From positions 12,700,876 to 12,764,875 of the forward strand of contig NC_057789.1 of NCBI RefSeq assembly GCF_014905175.1: a stretch of 64,000 nucleotides of DNA. Reading direction: 5' to 3'. Below the pieces are notes generated by a model, which was given only the letters and a program-made list of their open reading frames with translations, made no database searches and was not told the origin of the DNA. This stretch comes from Aphidius gifuensis (Eukaryota > Arthropoda > Insecta > Hymenoptera > Braconidae). A program made the translations under genes and the position numbers. Of the stretch, positions 55,901 through 64,000 are shown one piece after another. The stretch's first letter is position 1. Each line of letters begins with the position of its first letter.

Positions 55901-56370
55901 TGTTAAACTCAATGGAAGTTGAATATTGAGTTGTGTTTACGCAAGAGACCGCTATATTGGTATAGCAGCACCTGCCGGTCAACTTTATTTTTGACGTCAC
56001 GCCAACGCTTGGATACACCACGCGCAGGCGCGACTTTGCTTGCTGGATTCGTGCATTCTCGGATGGATCCGAGAATACTCGTTACTTCTCTGACTATCTA
56101 CGCCAACTGGACTACGAGACACATCGCATCGTACTTCGATAGACTAAGCGTCTAATTTATATTCACTGTATTTAACACCTGGTGCATACAACACCAAGTG
56201 GTTTTGAGGTTAACTTTTTGAGAGTTTGCAAAAGGTATGACACCTTTTGCAAGGAGTTTAATTTATACATTATTTAGTTTTACAATAAACCGTTAATTTA
56301 TCTGTTAATTAAAACACCTCGTGTTTTATCATTTATTCCTTTTTACAATCCACTTCCCCGCGTCAATATT
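55901..56370 (+). repeat. 5' LTR of the BEL element
   Basis: A TGTTAAAC start is proposed at 55901. The right end (CCTTTTTACAATCCACTTCC CCGCGTCAATATT) is confirmed by a partial second copy at 62609-62645. An ACAATAAACCG poly(A)-type signal lies at about 56281. The 78-codon frame at 55919-56155 lacks a motif. Confidence 0.6.
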
Positions 56371-56388
56371 TGGTCCTTCGAGCAAAAA
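56371..56388 (+). promoter_or_regulatory. BEL primer binding site
   Basis: TGGTCCTTCGAGCAAAAA begins right after the LTR end. TGG is the expected start, and the site is of the GGTCCTTCGAGC type I associate with insect BEL elements. Confidence 0.6.
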
Positions 56389-57140
56389 GAGTGAGTTATA
56401 TTTTAAAATCAGTGGTCGTTAATTAATTAATCATGAGTAGATACATTTAATTATTTAATCGGGAAATACAGTTCTTGTGTTAGCTTTATGAGTGTTAAAA
56501 CCGGTTGAGCGCCATGAGGCTGGAAAAAAAAATTTTTTATTTTTGGGTTCACGCATCGGAATTCGGGGTCCACGCAGGGACTATGGGTTCACGCACGGGC
56601 CGCGTGGTAAAGGAAAATTTTTCTCTCACATCACTGAGTGATGCAACAATGCTTAATAATTGCTAAAAAAGCAATAATTATTTTACCGGGTGGTCAAGCA
56701 TTGTCGAGTTGATCGAAAGATCATAATTTTTCTTTTTACAAACCACGCGGTAAATTAATTGCGTTTACTTTTCTGGTTATGTCAGACCGCATGGTCATAA
56801 GAGTTGTGCGCATATTTGAGTACACGCTAGTATTACTCAAAGGGCACAAAGAGTCATTATTATCTTTTAAGTTGTTTAAAAAATAGTAATAAAATTATGG
56901 GGATATTTTTGTAAAAAAATATATATTGTAACCAGAAATTTACGAGTTTGCTCAAGGTTGAAAAAGTGACAGGTGTTCATTTTTCAATATGTCTTGGCTC
57001 CTATGTTCCTAATCCAATGTCCAGTATTTATTCCATGTTATATACACTTGAATTCAAATATGGACATGTGATTTCACTGTCGTGAATTAAAATATTGTTT
57101 ATAAACATTTTCTAATTGTTTTTCAATATATTTAAAGGAA
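56389..57140. other. BEL leader
   Basis: No gene. GC-rich islands with GGGTCCACGCAGGGACTA near 56567 and a small symmetrical GACCGCATGGTC at 56766-56777 stand out. Confidence 0.45.
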
Positions 57141-58582
57141 ATGGCAGAAGGAGAGGGTACATCCGGTGCTTCAGGTGGTTCAAGTGGATCCACTGAGGAT
57201 GTTAAATCGCCGGAGTACAAGATAGCCATGACTGCAGAGCAATTACAAGCCGCTCATGACATGGACGTCATTAAGTTGTATCTCAATGAGTCATATGTCA
57301 CACAACAATCGCTTTCTGATCGCCTCACCAGAATTTACAATTGGGTTGTGACTGGTAAAAAAGAGGGTAAAGTCTTTACTATCAGTCAGTTGTCGGTTCG
57401 TGACGAGGAAGCCAAGAGGGTTTTCCACCAACACACAGATACTGACAGACTCATGCGGTCCCAGTTGGCTCGCTTGCCAAATGATAGAGCAAAATTAGAG
57501 CTTGACAATAGATCATGGAAGAACAACAAAAGTCAGTCATGGTTGAGGAAGGTTACTATGACACCTCGGCCATGATCAAAGAGTTACTCAACACACTTGT
57601 TGTTCCAATGCCGTCTTTGTAGGCAACTCAAATGAGCTGCCACCATTGGATGTACCAACCTTCAATGGTGATTTCACCAAATGGCTAGAATTTGAAAGTC
57701 TGTTTGAACAGGTAGTTATTTTAAAACCTGGAATTTCAGACATTTCCAAATTCCGCCATTTGCAAATGGCATTGGATGAGAGAACAAAAGAGAAAATCGG
57801 TGGCATTGCCGTCACTGGTGATAATTTTGCTGTGGCCTGGGGCCAATTAAAGAGATTTTGGCAATAAGCGAAGGTTGGTCAATGCTGAGCTCAGCAACTT
57901 ACTGGGTATTGAGAAGATGAAATCAGCCACCGCTCACGAGTTATCTCGTATGTTGGCCAGGGTTGAGCATTCTCGTGCAGCATTAGAGAAACTGGGCAGG
58001 CCAGTTGAGCACTGGGATGACATCATTGTATATCGTGTATCACGAATGATACACATCTCTTTGGCGTCCTCGTGGGAAAAAAAGATTGCCAATACAACTG
58101 AGCCTCCAACCTGGGCAGAGTTTAAAGAATTTTTAAATTCAAGAGAGAGGTCTATGGAGACGGTAGAGCAGGTGGAACAAATGGATGACTCTGTTCCATC
58201 ACCAAATACAGTCAGGGTACATGCTGGTACTCTAGCAACTACAGCTAATAATCAGCTGTGTGAGCTCTGCCAAAGTAAAGAGCACAACTTGGTGAGGTGC
58301 CCACAGTTCATTTCAATGTCAGCATTGAAGCGAGATGAGTTCGTTAAGACAAAGCGACCAAGACTCATCTGCTTCAACTGCCTTGGGTCACATGCTGTCA
58401 TTAAATGTAAGGCTAAGGCGTCTTGCAGAAGATGTCCAGGCCAAAAGCACCACACTATGTTGTGCTACAAGAGTAGGTCGACTAGACCATCAAATTCATC
58501 ATCAACATCATCACAAGCAACAACATTAACAGCCACAAAGTCACCACCACAACCAAAGGCACCAGAGACAAAGGCAAATTAA
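57141..58582 (+). pseudogene. BEL Gag with zinc knuckles
   Basis: The ATG is at 57141 (MAEGEGTSGASGG...). The first frame runs to 57575, after a shift near 57520. A second block, 57646-57867, has LPPLDVPTFNGDFTKWLEFE just upstream and through its start, the DUF1759 signature of BEL Gag. A third frame, 57875-58582, holds LGRPVEHWDDIIVYRVSRMI and three Cys/His knuckles (CELCQSKEHNLVRC; CFNCLGSHAVIKC; CRRCPGQKHHTMLC), then a Ser/Thr/Pro-rich tail. At least three frame breaks. Gag would build the particle and bind RNA. Confidence 0.85.
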
Positions 58583-59288
58583 TTTTTTGTTTTTATATTA
58601 AAAACTTTTGTGTGTTTTTTTTACTCTGTTGCTAGGTACGGCTGCGTTGTTGTGCAGAGAGTTTTGGATGTCGAAAAATGACCTCGGATATCCATCACGT
58701 GATCTCAAAGCCTTAATTTGAGATCACCTTTGTACATATTTCTTTTTATATCTTTTTATGAATACATATCATGGCAACTGTTAGTTTGGTTATTAATTGA
58801 GAGTGTTAAGAGTTATTTATTTAAAAATTCCTTTTATTTAAATTCCTTTCATCTCCTTTCTGATTAATAATAATATTGAATTACTTGTATCATACTAGAC
58901 GTAGTATGACATGGTTGTTTGCTATATATATACATGTGCATGTGTCAGTCTGTTAAAAAGGCACCATGTACATGTATACTTGTATACTTATTGAGCACAT
59001 ACGAGTACAAAGCTGCATTAATATCGAGCTGGAATCAGAATCTTTAGGCGTTTTATCTTGCCTATTATTGTCATCAGCTGTCTATGAGATTGTTTCATTT
59101 TATTTTCTATTCTTGAATATGTACAAAGGCACAGGTGTGGTACTCAATGGCCAAGAGTACCAATTAGAGTTGTAGTATTTTGGTTACGTGGTAACACATA
59201 CTACAACATGATGAGAAATTAAATTTAAGTTAATTCATTAGTAGGATTAGTATATTAAGGAGCTAAATTTTACTAATATGTTTTAACA
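58583..59288 (+). other. Non-coding interruption between BEL Gag and protease
   Basis: 706 bp without an element-like frame. It ends TATGTTTTAACAG directly before GTGGAGAATCATCC, like a 3' splice site, so it could be a retained intron. Alternatively it is an insertion; I see no TIRs or target duplication. A palindrome-like GATCTCAAAGCCTTAATTTGAGATC lies at about 58702-58726. Confidence 0.4.
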
Positions 59289-59289
59289 G

Positions 59290-59983
59290 GTGGAGAATCA
59301 TCCACAAGTCCTGGTAGAGACAGCTAACCCTCGACCACCAGTACTGCTGACAACAGCCATTACGGATTCACTTGATCGCTGGGGTAGGGTTGTCACTGCT
59401 CGAGCATTGCTGGATCAAGGATCCGAGATTTCACTGGTGTCGGAGGCTCTGGCAAATAGACTAGGACTTAGTCGAACGTCATCTAGTGAAGGCATTGGTA
59501 ATGCCAAAACTAACAGGGTTATTACCATCAGTTGCGATTCCCAAGCAATTGCGAGACAGCTGGGCCCACGTAAAACATCTTCAGCTTGCTGATCCTGAGT
59601 TTTATGTACCAGCTCCAATTGATGCTATCTTTGGTGCTAATGTATACAGCACAGTACTGAAGGATGGTGTCATAAAGAGACCAGAGGGTCAATCAATTGC
59701 TCAGAGTAAAGAGCTTGATTGGGTTATATCTGGTAGTACCCTGAATTTGAAGAATAATACTTTTCTCTGTACAGCATCAAAAAATTATCATCAAGGAGTT
59801 TCCTGTCAGAGAGAGAAAGAGTTGTACAATCATGTCAAGAGATTTTGGCTGCAAGATGAGCAGTTTGACATGACAGAGTCATCAGATTCTGCAGATGACA
59901 TTTGTATGAGTTATTTCATCTCAAATTTATTCAAATTACGAGAGAGATACTCATGGTCGTTTTGTGGGAAGGTATCAATTTAA
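59290..59983 (+). pseudogene. BEL aspartic protease and linker region
   Basis: The frame 59290-59592 contains TARALLDQGSEISLVSEALA, the D-Q-G variant of the retropepsin active site that marks BEL (DUF1758) proteases. A frameshift near 59530 moves the reading to 59486-59983, with PEFYVPAPIDAIFGANVYST and a Cys/charged linker leading to the RT. It overlaps the RT frame by 20 bp. Confidence 0.8.
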
Positions 59984-60689
59984 AAAACCTGTAGACACTT
60001 TTGGTAACTCGTTTGAGTTAGCATTGAGAATGCTTTATAACCAAGAAAAGAGAATGGTCAAAAATCCAACTCTTCAACAGGCATATTGTGAATTCATGAC
60101 TGAGTATGAATCACAGGGTCACATGGTAAAAGCATCACCTGTTGAAGACCATTCTAAGTGTTATTATTTACCACATCACAGTGTCATAAAAGAGTCGAGT
60201 ACATCAACAAAATTGAGAGTTGTATTCAATGGTTCACAAAAAACAAATACAGGGGAATCATTGAATGACAACTTATACGAGGGTCCAAAGTTATTAAATT
60301 CTCTGGTATCAGTCCTGACACAGTGGAGAAAGTCACGTTTTGTCTTTTCTTGTGATATCAGGCAAATGTTCAGGCAGATCTTAATACATCCTGAGGATCG
60401 AAAATATCAGAGAATACTTTGGAGAGATACACTCGACTCACCAGTTCAAGAGTATGAGCTTACCACGGTAACTTATGGTACCAAGCCAGCCCCATTCCTG
60501 GCTTTGCTTACATTGAGACAGCTTGAACTGGAAGAGGAAGATAAGTTTCCACTTGTAAAGTCGGCAATATCACAAGGATCATATATGGATGATATATATG
60601 TTGGTGCTGACAATTTACAACAAGGAATTGACAAGGCTGTACAAATTAAAAAGATGCTTCACTCTGGTGGTTTTGAATTGCGAAAATGA
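59964..60689 (+). pseudogene. BEL reverse transcriptase
   Basis: An open frame with STKLRVVFNGSQKTNTGESL, the FSCDIRQMFRQILIHPEDRK block (first catalytic Asp), TYGTKPAPFLALLTLRQL and the YMDDIYVGA catalytic YxDD. The order and the VFNGSQK / DIRQMF motifs are diagnostic of BEL/Pao. It ends at a TGA (60687-60689) in place of a Trp codon, after which the same frame continues. Confidence 0.9.
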
Positions 60690-61496
60690 ATGAGCAATTC
60701 AAAGGAGTTACTATGTTATATCCCAAAGGATTTCCACGAGAAATCAACCAACCATTTAAGTGAAGATCATGAGATTTTCAGGACACTTGGGCTTAACTGG
60801 GATACGACGTCTGACTGTTTTAGTTACATTCCTATAACATTCAAGGAGCCTAAAACAGTTACTAGAAGAGTCGTGTTAGCTCAAGTGGCTCAAATTTTTG
60901 ACCCACTTGGCTGGATTTCCCCAGTAGTTGTAAAAGGTAAATTATACATGCAGTCATTGTGGAAAATCAAACTTGATTGGGATGAGCGAATTCCTGAGAA
61001 TTTATTGGGTCCATGGAGAGATTTTATCTCACAACTGAGTCATTTGTCAGAGATAAAAATACCACGGTGGTTGAATATCACACCAACAGTCACTTCAATG
61101 GAGATTCATGGATTTGGTGATGCATCTGATGCAGCAATTGGTGCTGTGGTTTACTTGGTGACTATTGATTCTCTTGGTGTTGCTAAGAGTACTACAATAG
61201 CATCCAAGTCGAAACTTACACCTATCAAATCAGACTCCAACAGCTCCAATAAGAAGAAATGTAAAGTTTCAACACCAAGATTGGAGTTGTCAGCAGCAGT
61301 ACTGTTGGTTAAATTAGTGAGAGATATTCAACAGAGTTTGGATTGTCAGTCAGCAAGCATACACTTGTGGACTGACTCATCCATTACATATTATTGGATA
61401 ACTGGTGACGTTAATCGTTGGAAAACATTTTGTTGGATATATTGCCCGTTAAGGGATTTATATCTGGTATTTAATTTAGGATATATATTTAAATAA
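60690..61496 (+). pseudogene. BEL connection and RNase H region
   Basis: Same frame as the RT. FRTLGLNWDTTSDCFSYIP and QIFDPLGWISPVVVKGKLYM form the RT-RNase H connection. HGFGDASDAAIGAVVYLVTI carries the first RNase H Asp, STPRLELSAAVLLVKLV the conserved Glu block, and LWTDSSITYYWITGD the third acidic residue. Element homology stops near 61430 (NRWKTF). The remaining codons are read into the interruption. Confidence 0.85.
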
Positions 61497-62104
61497 TCAA
61501 CACAATAATTTTTTGTCTTTGTTTTCGTTTAATTTCAATTATCATCATTTAAAATTATTATTTATAATTTATATTATTATTTAAATTGGTTATCAAATTA
61601 GTTTAAATTTATTTATTAACTTGAATTTATTTAAGTGATTTTTTGTAAGAGCAAGTGACAAGAGAGAGTTCCGTAGGCTACGGGATTGCAAATGCAACTG
61701 ATGCTAGAAAAAGGTCCAGGACGCTAACCAGCTTCTGGGCCTTAGTAAGGAAAATTCTAGAAGGCCAAACGACGCTTGTATAACCAAGCGTCGCTTGGAC
61801 CCGACAAAACTTCCAAAATGTTATTACATGCATTCTATGGTGTTCCTCGAAAGACTGGGTGGTCTTCGAGATCAGCGGCCTAATCCTCATTGTCCTCAAA
61901 CTGCAATATTTTTCTAATGGCAAACGTTGTCAGTTTGAGGGATTAGTCGGCATCGGCTCGTGCCGTCAGAGGATTAGACACGCTAGCTCCATGTGTTGGA
62001 TGTTTTATTTTTTATTTTATTTTACATTTTCAACTTATTTTTTCTCAAGTAAATTTTATCTTTTTCTTGCTCTCTCTCTTCTCACTTACCTCTCTTTCCG
62101 ACGG
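61431..62104 (+). other. Second interruption within BEL RNase H
   Basis: About 675 bp split the RNase H between NRWKTF and FAYNRVVFIQNT. The first 200 bp are AT-rich. 61660-61990 is GC-balanced and contains the inverted pair AGGATTAG / CTAATCCT and a hairpin with CGACGCTTG and CAAGCGTCG near 61770-61795. A minus-strand frame of 81 codons (61678-61923) has no motif I know. Probably an inserted mobile element of unknown type. Confidence 0.5.
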
Positions 62105-62607
62105 AACACATTTGCCTATAATAGAGTGGTATTTATACAAAATACATTGACACAGGCAACCTGGCATCACATACCAGGTGAAGATAATCCAGCTGATGTA
62201 GTATCACGTGGTACATCGTCATCACAATTATATACAGATCTTTTGTGGTGGCAGGGTCCAGCTTGGATTATTAAAAATCAAAATGAGTGGCCTGTGTTAA
62301 ACAATCAAGAGATTGACATGACTCAAGTTGAAGAGAAACCTTTGGTTTGCAATGCAATGTCAACCATAAGTGAGAGTTATTTAGATAATTTCTCGTCACT
62401 GAAAAAAGCTGTAACTGCGGCAGCATGGTTGAGAAGATTTTACCAGAGTTTTACAGCAAGATATATTGTGGATAGGTCAAGCTGGATTACGTCTGAAAAA
62501 CGTAAAATTGCATTGCTGGGTTTAATAATTAATAATCAACGATTATACTTTCATGAGGTGATTAAACGATTATCAAAGAGTGAAGCACTTTCAAGGTCAA
62601 GTCCTTT
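62105..62607 (+). pseudogene. BEL RNase H end and downstream region, integrase missing
   Basis: ATWHHIPGEDNPADVVSRGT is the conserved end of BEL RNase H, followed by DLLWWQGPAWI and a region up to RLYFHEVIKR that normally precedes the integrase zinc-binding HHCC. The frame then jumps straight into LTR sequence at 62609, so the integrase catalytic core and everything after it were deleted. Confidence 0.8.
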
Positions 62608-62608
62608 G

Positions 62609-62645
62609 TTTATTCCTTTTACAATCCACTTCCTCGCGTCAATAT
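62609..62645 (+). repeat. 3' LTR remnant of the BEL element
   Basis: TTTATTCCTTTTACAATCCA and CTTCCTCGCGTCAATATT match the last 37 bp of the 5' LTR with three changes. The rest of the 3' LTR is gone. Confidence 0.75.
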
Positions 62646-62799
62646 TCATATATGTATAACCATAGAATAAATAAAATAATAATTTCAAAAATATCATCGA
62701 TAATAATAATATCAATATAATATTAGTAATAATAACAATAATATTATCGATTTATAATAATATCAGTGAAATTAATAATGATCATTCAAAAAAAATTGG
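62646..62799. other. ATA/AATA low-complexity sequence
   Basis: TAATAATAT runs separate the BEL remnant from the satellite; no gene. Confidence 0.6.
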
Positions 62800-64000
62800 A
62801 CCAATACGTATGGGGTCAAAAAAAATTAAAGCAATACGTATGTGGTCAAAAAAAATTGAAGCAATACGTATGGGGTCAAAAAAAATTAAAGCAATACGTA
62901 TGGGGCTGAAAAAAAGTAAAGCAATACGTATGGGGTCAAAAAAAATTAAAGCAATACGTATGGGGCTAAAAAAAATTCAAGCAATACGTATGGGGCTGAA
63001 AAAAATAAAAGCAATACGTATGGGGCTAAAAAAAAGTAAAGCAATACGTATGGGGTCAAAAAAAATTAAAGAATACGTATGGGGCTAAAAAATAGCAACA
63101 TGTATGGGGGGCTAAAAAAAATTAAAGCAATACGTATGGGGCTAAAAAAAATTGAAGCAATACGTATGGGGTCAAAAAAAATTCAAGCAATACGTATGGG
63201 GTCAAAAAAAATTCAAGCAATACGTATGGGGCTGAAAAAAATTCAAGCAATACGTATGGGGCTAAAAAAAATAAAAGCAATACGTATGGGGCTAAAAAAA
63301 ATTCAAGCAATACGTATGGGGCTGAAAAATTCAAGCAATACGTATAGGGCTGGAAAATTCAAGCAATACGTATGGGGCAAAAAATTAAAGTAATACGTCA
63401 AAAAATTAGAGCAACATGTATGGGGTCAAAAATTCAAGCAATACGTATGGGGCTTAAAAAATAAGCAATACGTATGGGGCTAAAAAAGGGTCAAGTACAA
63501 TACGTATGGGGCTGAAAAAAATTCAAGCAATACGTATGGGGCTAAAAAAAATAAAAGCAATACGTATGGGGCTAAAAAAAATTCAAGCAATACGTATGGG
63601 GCTGAAAAAAAATTAAAGCAATACGTATGGGGTCAAAAAAAATTAGAGCAATACGTATGGGGTCAAAAAAAATTAAAGCAATACGTATGGGGCTAAAAAA
63701 AATTAAAGCAATACGTATGGGGCTGAAAAAAATTAAAGCAATACGTATGGGGTCAAAAAAAATTAAAGCAATACGTATGGGGCTAAAAAAAATTGAAGCA
63801 ATACGTATGGGGTCAAAAAAAATTCAAGCAATACGTATGGGGCTGAAAAAAATTGAAGCAATACGTATAGGGCTGAAAAAAATTCAAGCAATACGTATGG
63901 GGCTAAAAAAAATTAAAGCAATACGTATGGGGTCAAAAAAAATTAAAGCAATACGTACGGGGCTAAAAATTAAAGCACTACGTATGGGGTCAAAAAAAAT
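62800..64000 (+). repeat. 30-bp satellite, about 40 copies to the window edge
   Basis: The unit is GCAATACGTATGGGG(TC or CT) followed by AAAAAAAATTNAA. Copies alternate between GGGGTCAAAA, GGGGCTAAAA and GGGGCTGAAA variants. Because 30 is divisible by 3, the array gives long artefactual frames on both strands. Degraded units occur at 63080-63110 and 63325-63500. It continues beyond the window. Confidence 0.95.

Larger units (their letters stand above)
55901..62645 (+). mobile_element. BEL/Pao retrotransposon, decayed
   Basis: Order: 5' LTR (55901-about 56370), primer site (56371), leader, Gag (57141-58582), a non-coding interruption (58583-59288), protease (59290-about 59600), RT (59964-60689), RNase H (60690-61430), a second interruption (61431-62104), the RNase H end and spacer region (62105-62607), then only the last about 37 bp of the 3' LTR. 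Integrase is missing. Multiple stops and frameshifts show it is inactive. Confidence 0.85.

Noticed and set aside
55919..56155. 78-codon frame as an LTR-encoded protein
   Set aside because: It lies within the BEL LTR, has no motif, and the second LTR copy is too truncated to test conservation.
62810..63393. Long open frames of repeated IRMGSKKIKA-like peptide
   Set aside because: They exist on both strands only because the 30-bp satellite unit is a multiple of three.
1..64000. Integrated parasitoid (bracovirus-type) viral segment
   Set aside because: I saw no recognisable viral gene family or circularisation motif; the content is explained by transposons and host relics.

Overview
This is a repeat-dominated stretch of an AT-rich animal genome, almost certainly an arthropod and most likely an insect. 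The evidence is GT-AG introns, a hemocytin/hemolectin-type gene relic, an SLC16-type transporter relic, and insect-style hAT, MULE, Ty3/gypsy and BEL/Pao elements. A parasitoid hymenopteran is my guess, but nothing here proves it. I see no intact ordinary host gene, no tRNA or rRNA gene, no CRISPR array and no bacterial-type operon. Most long open frames belong to mobile elements, most of them broken. A 100-N assembly gap lies at 8960-9059.

Layout. 0-3.9 kb: a CCGCATACG motif field, one copy of a dispersed repeat, a J-domain-like micro-ORF and a faint Gag relic. 3.9-8.4 kb: two related hAT transposase genes in opposite orientation. The plus-strand copy is dead; the minus-strand copy is a complete spliceable frame lacking a BED finger. 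8.6-11.9 kb: an assembly gap, a palindromic element, a 62-bp tandem array and a GATCTGA-rich element. 12.3-13.6 kb: a broken monocarboxylate-transporter-like gene. 13.6-17.06 kb: a FLYWCH/MULE-type relic with a RING-like tail, split by a 1.88-kb element with CCCGATCAGC termini. 17.0-19.1 kb: a 2-kb fold-back element. 20.5-22.4 kb: a second palindromic element, a LINE-like tail and unassigned sequence.

22.45-25.2 kb and 43.6-46.2 kb hold two copies of an unusual LTR element on the minus strand. Its internal region carries one asparagine-rich ORF that I cannot relate to Gag or Pol; this is my best candidate for something undescribed. 26.3-34.7 kb: LTR-like sequence, inverted-repeat elements, two tRNA-derived SINE-like sequences, an unassigned broken ORF and a solo LTR with a 4-bp target duplication. 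34.75-40.24 kb: a Ty3/gypsy element with a Lys-type primer site and a very long repeat-filled leader, truncated in RNase H. 40.8-43.6 kb: a SWIM-finger MULE transposase relic.

46.8-48.75 kb: a 152-bp satellite with two alternating monomer types between direct flanking repeats. 48.76-54.35 kb: a 5.6-kb hemocytin/hemolectin pseudogene with three vWD/C8/TIL modules, a WxxW module, a chitin-binding module and two discoidin domains. It shows no recognisable intron but many stops and frameshifts. 54.4-55.1 kb: a duplicated vWD fragment and minisatellites. 55.9-62.65 kb: a decayed BEL/Pao element with two non-coding interruptions and no integrase. 62.8 kb to the end: about 40 copies of a 30-bp satellite.

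The genes do not form a pathway. They record successive insertions, nested into one another and into two host-gene relics. All family calls rest on reading motifs by eye; no database search was possible.
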